From contig NZ_AOLY01000037.1 in NCBI RefSeq assembly GCF_000336635.1, positions 156,076 through 215,892 on the forward strand: DNA of 59,817 bases. Direction: 5' to 3'. Positions within the stretch are counted from its first letter, which is position 1, and each line of letters starts with the position of its first letter. The translations under genes and the position numbers were made by a program. The notes below the pieces were generated by a model, which did not search any database, had not been told where the DNA came from, and saw only the letters and a program-made list of their open reading frames with translations. Of this stretch, positions 51,756 to 59,176 are shown one piece after another. This stretch comes from Haloarcula japonica DSM 6131. Lineage in GTDB: Archaea > Halobacteriota > Halobacteria > Halobacteriales > Haloarculaceae.

Positions 51756-52337
51756 ATGACAGACGACCTCGACAGACGGACGTTCATCCGCACGACTGCG
51801 GCCGTATCAGGCGCTGGACTCCTTGCTGGCTGTGGCGGATCCGGCGGCGATGGTGGCGATGGTGGCGACGGCGAAACGGAAGCCGAAGAGATGGAGGCTA
51901 CCGGAGGCGAGGAAATGGAGTCCACCGAGGCCGAGGAGATGGACACCGAGAGCAGCGGTGGAATGGAGACTGTCGAAGCGCCGGGCGAGGTCGCGGACTA
52001 CGTCGGCGAGTCGTCGAACTTCGATGGCTCTATGGTCGTGATGACTGACCAGGACGAGGTCTCCGTCTCCGTCGGGGCCGAAGGCAACGGCGGCGCGTTC
52101 GCCTTCGATCCGCCGGCAATTAACGTCTCGACCGGAACGACGGTCGTCTGGGAGTGGACCGGTCAAGGAGCCGGCCACAACGTCAAGTCCGAAGGCGACG
52201 GCCCGCTCGACTCGGGTTCGGCTGTCTCAGAGGAAGGAAACACCTACGAGTACACGTTCGAAGAAACCGGGACCTATCTCTACAACTGTGTCCCGCACAA
52301 GGCGCTCGGGATGGTCGGCGCAGTCGTCGTCGAATAA
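51756..52337 (+). CDS. Halocyanin (single-domain blue copper lipoprotein)
   Basis: 193 aa from ATG at 51756; an in-frame GTG eight codons upstream overlaps the TATA box region and is rejected. Tat motif DRRTFIRT and lipobox LAGC are followed by a low-complexity Glu/Met/Thr-rich linker (about 35-80) and one cupredoxin domain. Type 1 copper ligands are complete: His141 (GHNV), Cys178, His181 and Met186 (YNCVPHKALGM). It should carry electrons at the outer face of the membrane. Divergent from the photolyase gene. Confidence 0.93.
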   Translation: MTDDLDRRTFIRTTAAVSGAGLLAGCGGSGGDGGDGGDGETEAEEMEATGGEEMESTEAEEMDTESSGGMETVEAPGEVADYVGESSNFDGSMVVMTDQDEVSVSVGAEGNGGAFAFDPPAINVSTGTTVVWEWTGQGAGHNVKSEGDGPLDSGSAVSEEGNTYEYTFEETGTYLYNCVPHKALGMVGAVVVE

Positions 52338-52358
52338 CGGATCGCTGCCGGACGGTTT

Positions 52359-52661
52359 TCATCGAGTTACTAGTGCGGAGCGACTGGTGACGTACAGCGA
52401 ATACGCGATGACCGCGAAGCCGACCGCGGTGAGCGCGTTCTCGAAGATCAGTGCAGCGTTGGTACTCAGACCGAACAGTTGGTCCGCGATACCAGCGGTG
52501 AGCGAGCCGACAGTAATGGTCGCGAATCCGACGGCGAGATACGTGAGTCCGGTCGCCCTCGTTTTCAACGCTGCCCGAGCGGCAAAGTAAGTAATGAGTC
52601 CGCCAAGCAACACTGTCACAGTCTTGAATCCGATGACGATGAGTGGGATATCTCCGTTCAT
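52359..52661 (-). CDS. Small three-helix membrane protein (DUF7521-like)
   Basis: 100 aa with three hydrophobic helices: IGFKTVTVLLGGLITYFAARAAL, LTYLAVGFATITVGSLTAGIADQL and IFENALTAVGFAVIAYSLYV. Haloarchaeal genomes often pair this family with an ArsR-like winged-helix gene, as here (4-bp overlap). I believe it is DUF7521. It may relay a membrane signal to the regulator (inference). Confidence 0.7.
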   Translation of the reverse strand: MNGDIPLIVIGFKTVTVLLGGLITYFAARAALKTRATGLTYLAVGFATITVGSLTAGIADQLFGLSTNAALIFENALTAVGFAVIAYSLYVTSRSALVTR

Positions 52662-53020
52662 AGTTCCTCACTGACGCGTGACCACAGGAGGGCGAGTCGG
52701 TCGCTCGGCCGTTCTTCAGCCGGCAGAACGTTAACATCAAGCACGCCATCGTCGTCGACACCGACAAACACACCGTCACAGTCCCGGACGTACGCCGTCG
52801 CGTGATGGCCATCGGGGCGTACTTCTGTCTCCTCGGCGACCAGCTCGGCCTCGCTCAGCTGTTCGAGCTTCCGGTAGGTGCTTGTCTGGGGTAGGTCACA
52901 GACCGAGGCGACTTCCTTGGCTGGCAGTGGCTCGTCGAGCACCCTGAGGATGTCGCGACAGTCAGGGTCGGCGAGGGCGTCGAACAGCGCCTGTGTCTTG
53001 CTCGCGTCGTTGTGTGCCAC
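52658..53020 (-). CDS. ArsR-like winged-helix regulator
   Basis: 120 aa with a GTG start. The winged helix spans about residues 5-75: TQALFDALADPDCRDILRVLDEPLPAKEVASVCDLPQTSTYRKLEQLSEAELVAEE, with a wing VRPDGHHATAYV. The C-terminal 35 residues are predicted strand and helix without ligand-binding cysteines, so a metal-sensing ArsR role is not supported. It is divergent from the double-domain halocyanin gene and overlaps the membrane-protein gene; it is the nearest candidate binder of the halocyanin promoter palindromes (inference). The 241-bp spacer to 53262 also holds a TATAAAA element at 53165-53171 whose transcript is unclear. Confidence 0.85.
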   Translation of the reverse strand: MAHNDASKTQALFDALADPDCRDILRVLDEPLPAKEVASVCDLPQTSTYRKLEQLSEAELVAEETEVRPDGHHATAYVRDCDGVFVGVDDDGVLDVNVLPAEERPSDRLALLWSRVSEEL

Positions 53021-53198
53021 GGCGGACCCTTCAGGGGACGGGTGGAGGTGGTTCTGCGCGCGGTTCGATTTCGATATGACGGGGCAGCGACGTGAAACCT
53101 GTGGGATACTGCGATCACGGTGTCCCGCGGTCCTCCGGTAGCAGCTCCCGGCCAGTGTCGGGAATATAAAACACCCTCAGATAAAGGGCGACTGTTTG

Positions 53199-53215
53199 TT
53201 TCCAGAATCTGGAAA
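53199..53215 (+). promoter_or_regulatory. 17-bp palindrome before halocyanin-like gene 1
   Basis: TTTCCAGA-A-TCTGGAAA, perfect 8-bp arms, 47 bp before the ATG at 53262 and about 11 bp upstream of the likely TATA element (CTTTTCTATC, 53227-53236). Position just upstream of BRE/TATA suits activation. An identical copy precedes the next gene at the same spacing. Confidence 0.65.
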
Positions 53216-53325
53216 GGGCACACCTACTTTTCTATCACCGAACAGCAACGACTAGCTTGCTATGCAACGGCCCTCCACCCGCAGACAGTTTCTTACAGGC
53301 ACAGGGTTGACAGCGCTTGCCGTTA
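53199..53325 (+). repeat. Promoter and signal-peptide repeat, copy 1
   Basis: About 127 bp nearly identical to 54202-54328 (offset 1003 bp): palindrome, TATA region, ATG and the first 21 or so codons. In the 63 non-coding bases before the ATG only three positions differ, more conserved than the following coding sequence. Confidence 0.8.
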
Positions 53326-54182
53326 CTGCTGGCTGCGTTTCCTCAGGCAGTACCAGCCAGGCTGACAATGAGACCGAAGCCGCTACATCGACGCCCACAG
53401 AAGCCGTCACGGCGGCTTCGACACCAGAATCTCTTGACACTTGGCTTGACGACGCAAACGGCTACGACGGCGAGCCCCGTACGTACGGTCCACGCTCACA
53501 GCCAGTAATCATGGTCGGTGAGGGAACTGATGGGGGCCTGGCATTCGATCCGCCAGTCATCGAAGTGTCGCCGATGACAAACGTCACATGGGACTGGACT
53601 GGACACGGTGGTCAACGGAACGTCGTCGCGCTTGATGGCACCTTCGACAGTGGCCGGACGAACGCCCAGATGGGGACGAGCTACCACTACATCTTTGACG
53701 AGGTTGGCGAGTACCGCTACGTCTCCGAGCCCCACCGCGATGAGGGTATGAAAGGGGCAGTCATCGTCAAGGAACGGGAATCTTCAGGATATCCAGCCAT
53801 CGACCAGTGGCTCGGGTCAACGGGTAATTTCGATGGAACCATTACTGACCGAACCGGGAGGTCCGAAGCTACGGTTGCCGTGGGTGCAGAAGGCAACGGC
53901 GGTCAGTACGCGTTCGACCCGCCCGCCATCAAGATATCAACCGGAACGACGGTCTCCTGGGAGTGGACCGGCGCTGGCGCAGCACACAATGTCTTCTCGA
54001 CTGACGGGAGTCAGATGGCGTCGGATGGCGTCATTTCGACCGACGGTAGCCCGCTTGATTCAGAACTCGTCTCAGAGGAAGGCAGTACCTACAAGCACAC
54101 CTTCGAGGAAACCGGGGTATCTCTGTACACCTGTCAACCGCACCAAGGCCTCGGTATGAAAGGTGCGGTCGTCGTCGAATAG
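53262..54182 (+). CDS. Two-domain halocyanin-like lipoprotein, copy 1
   Basis: 306 aa. The signal MQRPSTRRQFLTGTGLTALA has twin Arg, with lipobox TAGC. Two cupredoxin domains follow. Domain 2 has a full type 1 copper site: His242, Cys291, His294 and Met299 (YTCQPHQGLGM). Domain 1 keeps His158 and Met163 but has Arg119 in place of the first His and Ser155 in place of the Cys (YVSEPHRDEGM), so it should not form a blue copper centre. A short repeat-like insert (STDGSQMASDGVISTDGS) sits in domain 2. Tandem paralogue of the next gene. Confidence 0.9.
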   Translation: MQRPSTRRQFLTGTGLTALAVTAGCVSSGSTSQADNETEAATSTPTEAVTAASTPESLDTWLDDANGYDGEPRTYGPRSQPVIMVGEGTDGGLAFDPPVIEVSPMTNVTWDWTGHGGQRNVVALDGTFDSGRTNAQMGTSYHYIFDEVGEYRYVSEPHRDEGMKGAVIVKERESSGYPAIDQWLGSTGNFDGTITDRTGRSEATVAVGAEGNGGQYAFDPPAIKISTGTTVSWEWTGAGAAHNVFSTDGSQMASDGVISTDGSPLDSELVSEEGSTYKHTFEETGVSLYTCQPHQGLGMKGAVVVE

Positions 54183-54201
54183 CGCAGCAATCGGTGACTC
54201 A

Positions 54202-54218
54202 TTTCCAGAATCTGGAAA
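54202..54218 (+). promoter_or_regulatory. 17-bp palindrome before halocyanin-like gene 2
   Basis: TTTCCAGA-A-TCTGGAAA, identical in sequence and in distance from the start codon (47 bp) to the site at 53199-53215. Confidence 0.65.
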
Positions 54219-54328
54219 GGGCACACCTACTTTTCTATCACCGAATAACAACAACTAGCTTGCTATGCAACGGCCCTCCACTCGCAGACAGTTTCTCGCA
54301 GGCACAGGATTGACAGCGCTCGCCGCTA
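54202..54328 (+). repeat. Promoter and signal-peptide repeat, copy 2
   Basis: Matches 53199-53325; differences in the non-coding part are limited to three positions near 54245-54253. The repeat begins 20 bases after the stop of the preceding paralogue. Confidence 0.8.
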
Positions 54329-55146
54329 CCGCCGGATGCGTGTCCTCGGGAAGTAGTTCAGAACCAGCGGCCGAAACCGCGACGCCAACCGAAACTGCGA
54401 CATCAACCGAAACGCCTGAATCGACGCCCGAGTCGCTTGACGACTGGCTTGATGATGCCAACGGCTACGACGGCGAACCCCGCAGGCTCGGCCCCCAAAC
54501 CCGGCCAACGGTCATGGTCGGCGAAGAGATGGACGGCGGCCTGGCGTTCGACCCGCCTGTCATCGAAGTCCCGCCGGGGACACTCGTCCGGTGGGACTGG
54601 ACCGGCCACGGCGGCCAGCAGAACGTGGTTGCCCTCGACGGACCCTTCGACAGCGGCCGGACGAACGCCCAGCCCGGGACCGGGTATCGGTACTTTTTCG
54701 AGGAGACCGGCGAGTATCGCTACGTCTCCGAACCCCATCGCGACGATGGGATGAAAGGTGCGATTATTGTGAAAGAGCCGCCATCTTCAGGCAATACAAA
54801 AGTCGACGAGTGGCTCGCAGCGGCGAGTAACTTCGACGGTACCATCGTCGACCGTACCGACACTGACACCGCAACTGTAACCGCCGGCGCGGAAGGCAAT
54901 GGTGGGAAGTTCGCGTTCGACCCCCCGGCGGTGGAGATCTCGACTGAGACGACCGTCCGGTGGGAGTGGACCGGCCACGGCGGCCCGCACAACGTCGTCT
55001 CCAAAGGTGACGGACCGCTCGGCTCGGAACTCGTCGTCGAGGAAGGGAGCTCCTACGAGCACACCTTCGAGGAGACCGGGACCTACCTGTACTCGTGTAA
55101 ACCGCATAAGGGCCTGGGGATGAGAGGCGCAATCGTTGTCGAATAG
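54265..55146 (+). CDS. Two-domain halocyanin-like lipoprotein, copy 2
   Basis: 293 aa, closely similar to the preceding protein. Twin-Arg signal and lipobox TAGC, then a Thr/Glu/Pro linker (about 30-58). Domain 2 keeps the copper ligands His242, Cys278, His281 and Met286 (YSCKPHKGLGM). Domain 1 shows the same losses as its paralogue: Gln119 for the first His and Ser155 for the Cys, with His158 and Met163 kept. The shared loss means the degenerate domain predates the tandem duplication and has been retained. Own promoter with the 17-bp palindrome. Convergent with the FAH gene (41 bp). Confidence 0.9.
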   Translation: MQRPSTRRQFLAGTGLTALAATAGCVSSGSSSEPAAETATPTETATSTETPESTPESLDDWLDDANGYDGEPRRLGPQTRPTVMVGEEMDGGLAFDPPVIEVPPGTLVRWDWTGHGGQQNVVALDGPFDSGRTNAQPGTGYRYFFEETGEYRYVSEPHRDDGMKGAIIVKEPPSSGNTKVDEWLAAASNFDGTIVDRTDTDTATVTAGAEGNGGKFAFDPPAVEISTETTVRWEWTGHGGPHNVVSKGDGPLGSELVVEEGSSYEHTFEETGTYLYSCKPHKGLGMRGAIVVE

Positions 55147-55187
55147 CAATCGTCATCGAACCGCGTAGGAACTGACCTGCTGGCCGC

Positions 55188-55961
55188 CTATGGAATCTTG
55201 ACGCTGTGTTTGAGTGTGCCGATACCTTCGATCTCGACCTCGACCTCGTCGCCGTCTTCCATCGGGCCGACCCCTTCGGGCGTCCCCGTGGCGATGACGT
55301 CGCCCGGTTCCAGCGTCATGTACGAGGTTATCTCTGCGATCAGTTCGGGGACCGAGAAGATGAGGTGTTCGCGGGAAGAAGACTGCTTCGTCTCGCCGTT
55401 CAGTCGGAGTTCGATGCTGGCGTCTTCCGGGACGTGCTCCGGTGTGGCCACGAGCGGGCCGATCGGGCAGGCGTTGTCGAAGGCCTTCCCGCGGACCCAG
55501 TTCTGTTCCCGCCGCTGGTCGTCGCGGTTGGAGATGTCGTTGACGCAGGTGTAGCCCGCGACGACGTCCATCGCGCCCGATTCGCTGACGTTCCGGCACT
55601 GCTCGCCGATGACGACGCCGAGTTCCGCCTCGTAGTCGATTCGCTCCTTCCCCGAGGGCATCGTGAGGTGCTTGCCGTGCGAGGCGACGGCGTTCGGGGC
55701 CTTCAGGAACAGCATCGGCCGGTCCGGGACGTCCGAGTCCATCTCCTCGGCGTGGTCGGCGTAGTTGCGCCCGATGCAGACGACTTTCGTCGGCTCGCAG
55801 GGCGGCAGAATATCCACCTCGTCGGGGTCGTAGGACTCGTCGCCGAAGGCGATACGGCCGTATGGCCCGGCGGCGGCGGTGACGACGGGCTCGCCGTCCT
55901 CGACAGTCCAGCGGCCCCCCCGGACGTTCCCCGCGGTATCACGGAATCGAACGCGCTTCAT
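55188..55961 (-). CDS. Fumarylacetoacetate hydrolase family protein
   Basis: 257 aa, a typical FAHD/HpcE-like enzyme. The core has VVCIGRNYADHAEEM, PMLFLKAPNAV, the metal residues in IDYEAELGVVIGEQCRNVSE (ExE) with a later Asp in GYTCVNDISNRDDQRRE, and the C-terminal LEPGDVIATGTPEGVGPMEDGDEVEVEIEGIGTL. Members hydrolyse or decarboxylate acylpyruvates and related aromatic-degradation intermediates; the substrate here cannot be fixed. No aromatic degradation cluster is nearby. Confidence 0.9.
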   Translation of the reverse strand: MKRVRFRDTAGNVRGGRWTVEDGEPVVTAAAGPYGRIAFGDESYDPDEVDILPPCEPTKVVCIGRNYADHAEEMDSDVPDRPMLFLKAPNAVASHGKHLTMPSGKERIDYEAELGVVIGEQCRNVSESGAMDVVAGYTCVNDISNRDDQRREQNWVRGKAFDNACPIGPLVATPEHVPEDASIELRLNGETKQSSSREHLIFSVPELIAEITSYMTLEPGDVIATGTPEGVGPMEDGDEVEVEIEGIGTLKHSVKIP

Positions 55962-56123
55962 GTCACCGTTCTCTCAGGGCCGACAGATAAGCGTTTAGGA
56001 GGGGAAACCGTACCACAGCGGGCTGTTCGACGGCTGTCTACCCGACCATCGTCACCTGCGGTGTCGCGGTGAGCGGCCGTGTGACCGAACGGCTTTTGAG
56101 ACGGGACGGGCTACGCTGGGCCG

Positions 56124-56858
56124 ATGAACGTCCTCGTCGTTGGTGCCGGCGCGATGGGCCAGTGGTTCGCACGCACGGTCCGGACCCACGCCGACGCGAC
56201 CGTCGCCTTCACCGACCTCGACCAGGCGGCCGCCGAAGCCGCTGCAAACGCGGTCGGCGGGCGCGCTGTCGCCAGCGACGCGGCCGGGACTTTCGATATT
56301 GTCTGTATCGCCGTACCGATGCCCGTCGCCGAGACGGCTATCGACGAGTTCGCGCCGTGTGCTACGGATGCAATCGTCGACGTGACTGGGAGCATGGCCG
56401 GCCCCGTCGCGGCGATGCGGGATGCGATGCCCGGCGGTCAGCGATTGAGCCTCCACCCGCTGTTTGCCCCCGAGAACGCGCCCGGTAACGTCGCCGTCGT
56501 TGCCGATGGACCGGGCCCCGACGCTACTGCTATCGTCGACGCACTCGCTGCAGCAGGGAACAACTGCTTCGAGACAACGGCGGCGGAACACGACGAAGCC
56601 ATGGAAACGGTCCAAGCCAGCGCCCACGCCGCTGTACTCGCGTTCGCGATGGCCGCCGCCGACGTGCCTGACCGGTTTCAGACGCCGATTTCGGCCGGTC
56701 TGTTCGACCTCATCGAGCAGGTCACCGGCGGCGACCCGCGGGTGTATTCCGATATCCAGCGTACATTCGACGGCGCGGACGGAGTCGCCGACGCCGCCCA
56801 GAAGATCGCCGACGCCGACGCAGATACTTTCGAGCGGCTCTACGAGCAACTCTCATGA
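56124..56858 (+). CDS. tyrA: Prephenate dehydrogenase-like protein
   Basis: 244 aa, short archaeal form. It starts with MNVLVVGAGAMGQWFARTV, the NAD(P)-binding loop, followed by FTDLDQAA, IVCIAVPMPVAETAI and ATDAIVDVTGSM. SLHPLFAPEN with the conserved His is the prephenate-binding motif. It would convert prephenate to 4-hydroxyphenylpyruvate in tyrosine synthesis. Last codon and stop overlap the next gene's ATG (ATGA). Confidence 0.87.
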   Translation: MNVLVVGAGAMGQWFARTVRTHADATVAFTDLDQAAAEAAANAVGGRAVASDAAGTFDIVCIAVPMPVAETAIDEFAPCATDAIVDVTGSMAGPVAAMRDAMPGGQRLSLHPLFAPENAPGNVAVVADGPGPDATAIVDALAAAGNNCFETTAAEHDEAMETVQASAHAAVLAFAMAAADVPDRFQTPISAGLFDLIEQVTGGDPRVYSDIQRTFDGADGVADAAQKIADADADTFERLYEQLS

Positions 56859-58324
56859 ACCAGGACACACGCCAGCAGATACGCGACAACGCCCAGTACC
56901 TCCGCAACGTCCGACCGCTGGACCCCGAGGAGCTACACGAATACGTCGAAGGCCAGCCCCACCCCGCCGTCGTCAAGCAGGTACTCAGGGAGGAGGCGTT
57001 CGACCTTGGCCTCGTCGAACAGGACGACGGGACCTTCGTTCCGGCACCTGAGGGACGGCTCTCGGTAGACTTCGACGGTGTCGACCGGTTCCCGGACCGC
57101 TACGAGCAGCAGGTCATCGACCTGTTGACAGAGTGGGGCGGACTGGAGTGGCACAGCGGCGACAGCGGTGACGAACTCAGGGAGCGCATCCGCGACATCA
57201 AGGAGCGGTACCTCCAGGGCCAGGCTGTCGAATACGACGAACTGACCGCGCTTGGCTACGCCGTCTACCACCTGCCGGACTACTACGCCGTGGCGAAATA
57301 CGTCCTCGCGGACCTCGCCGCGGACGGTCTGCTCCCGTCACAGCTCCGAGTGCTGGACGTAGGGGCCGGCGTCGGCGGCCCGGCGCTCGCCCTGCGGGAC
57401 CTGCTCCCGGACGACGCCCTGCTTGACTATCACGCCGTCGAGCCGAGCGCCGCCGCCGATGTGCTGGAGAGCTTACTGGAAGACAGCGGCCAGAACGTCC
57501 GCTGGGAAATTCACCGGGCGCTCGCCGAGGAGTTCGACCCGTCGTCGCCGTTCGGCGACGACAGCGGTGAAGACATCAGCAGCGACAGCGGCAACGGCGA
57601 CACCGACTCCGAGGGATACGACCTCATCATCTTCGGCAACGTCCTCAGCGAACTCGACGACGCGGCGGCGACCCTCTACCGATACGTCGAAGCGCTTGCC
57701 GACGACGGGACGTTGCTGGCGCTGGCTCCGGCCGACCGGAACACGGCCATAGAGCTCCGAACAGTCGAGCGCGAGGTGGCCGACGGCGGCCCGGCGACGG
57801 TGTACGGGCCGACGGTGCGGCTCTGGCCCCACCAATCCCCCGACAGCGAGTCGTGGTCCTTCGACCGCAAGCCCGACATCGAGGTGCCGACCATGCAGCA
57901 GCGCCTCGACGACCCCGCGGGCGGGACGGGCGAGTTCGTCAACACGGACGTGCAGTTCGCCTACAGCGTCCTGCGAACCGACGGCAAGCGAAAGCACGAC
58001 GTGACGCCGGACCGGGGCATCCACGCGCCGATGGCCGACGCCGAGAACTACGTCACTGACCGCGTGAATTTCCTCGGAGTCAAGCTCAGCCACGACCTCG
58101 CCGAGCGTGAGGGTGCAAATCCGCTGTATCTGCTGGGCGACGGGAGTCAAAAGGTCGACCACTTCGCTGTCCTGACTGAGTCCTCAATTCTGAACGAGGA
58201 CCTCCGGAACGCCGACTACGGCGACCTGCTGTCCTTCGAGAACGCGCTGGTGCTGTGGAACGACGACGAGGAAGCGTACAACGTCGTCGTCGACGGTGAG
58301 ACGGTCGTCGACCGGGCCCGCTAG
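56855..58324 (+). CDS. Rsm22-like SAM-dependent methyltransferase family protein
   Basis: 489 aa. The SAM-binding fold is around 155-270: LRVLDVGAGVGGPALALRDLLP, YHAVEPSAAA, and YDLIIFGNVLSELDD (motif IV region). Between strands is an Asp/Ser-rich insert (about 229-249, SGEDISSDSGNGDTDSEG). The C-terminal half contains segments resembling mitochondrial Rsm22/METTL17 proteins, which assist small-subunit ribosome assembly, but I see no clear set of metal-binding cysteines. Function in archaea is not settled. Operon with tyrA, 36 bp before surE. Confidence 0.75.
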   Translation: MNQDTRQQIRDNAQYLRNVRPLDPEELHEYVEGQPHPAVVKQVLREEAFDLGLVEQDDGTFVPAPEGRLSVDFDGVDRFPDRYEQQVIDLLTEWGGLEWHSGDSGDELRERIRDIKERYLQGQAVEYDELTALGYAVYHLPDYYAVAKYVLADLAADGLLPSQLRVLDVGAGVGGPALALRDLLPDDALLDYHAVEPSAAADVLESLLEDSGQNVRWEIHRALAEEFDPSSPFGDDSGEDISSDSGNGDTDSEGYDLIIFGNVLSELDDAAATLYRYVEALADDGTLLALAPADRNTAIELRTVEREVADGGPATVYGPTVRLWPHQSPDSESWSFDRKPDIEVPTMQQRLDDPAGGTGEFVNTDVQFAYSVLRTDGKRKHDVTPDRGIHAPMADAENYVTDRVNFLGVKLSHDLAEREGANPLYLLGDGSQKVDHFAVLTESSILNEDLRNADYGDLLSFENALVLWNDDEEAYNVVVDGETVVDRAR

Positions 58325-58360
58325 CGGTGGGCTTTTCTCGCAGACGGCCCCACGGAGCGT

Positions 58361-59170
58361 ATGGACGAGCCGACGATTCTGCTGACGAACGACGACGGCA
58401 TCGAGAGCGCCGGCCTCCGGGCGCTGTACGACGGTCTCTCGACAGTCGGCGACGTGACCGCGGTCGCCCCGGCGGAGGACCAGAGCGCGGTCGGTCGGGC
58501 TATTTCACACGAAGTGACCGTCCACGAGCACGAACTCGGTTATGCCGTCGAGGGGACGCCCTCGGACTGCGTCGTGGCGGGACTGGAAGCGCTTGTCACC
58601 GACACCGACCTCGTCGTCGCGGGCTGTAACCGCGGGGCGAACCTCGGCGCGTACGTTCTGGGCCGGTCGGGGACTGTCAGCGCTGCCGTCGAAGCCACCT
58701 TCTTCGACGTGCCGGCGATGGCCGTCTCGATGTACATCCCGGTCCGTGAGGACGCCGCCTTCGCCGACATCGAGGCCAACGGCGACAGCTACCGTGAGGC
58801 AGCGAAGGCGACGACCTATCTGGCCGACCATGCCGTCGACGCCGGTGTGTTCGAACAGTGTGACTACCTGAACGTCAACGCCCCCGTCGCCGAGTGGGGC
58901 GACGCACAGATGACGGTCACACGACCGTCTCACCTCTACGAGATGGACGCCGTGCAGGATGGCGACGCCGTGACGCTCCACGACCGCATCTGGGAGCACA
59001 TGGCCGACGGCGATATCCCTGACCCCGAAGGGACTGACCGCCGTGCCGTCGTCGACGGAAAGGTCAGCGTCTCGCCGCTGACCGCACCCCACACGACGGA
59101 ACACCACGAGTCACTCGACGCGCTCGCCGAGACGTACGAGCCGGATAAGGACAGCGAGGCGGCCGACTGA
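58361..59170 (+). CDS. surE: 5'/3'-nucleotidase SurE
   Basis: 269 aa. The metal site begins ILLTNDDGIESAGL with Asp11 and Asp12; VAPAEDQSAVGRAIS follows. The G-C-N motif VVAGCNRGANLGAYVLGRSGTVSAAVEA and the later NVNAPVAEWG complete the SurE pattern. It removes phosphate from nucleoside monophosphates and possibly short polyphosphates. Its stop is six bases before the transporter start. Confidence 0.95.
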   Translation: MDEPTILLTNDDGIESAGLRALYDGLSTVGDVTAVAPAEDQSAVGRAISHEVTVHEHELGYAVEGTPSDCVVAGLEALVTDTDLVVAGCNRGANLGAYVLGRSGTVSAAVEATFFDVPAMAVSMYIPVREDAAFADIEANGDSYREAAKATTYLADHAVDAGVFEQCDYLNVNAPVAEWGDAQMTVTRPSHLYEMDAVQDGDAVTLHDRIWEHMADGDIPDPEGTDRRAVVDGKVSVSPLTAPHTTEHHESLDALAETYEPDKDSEAAD

Positions 59171-59176
59171 CCGGCG

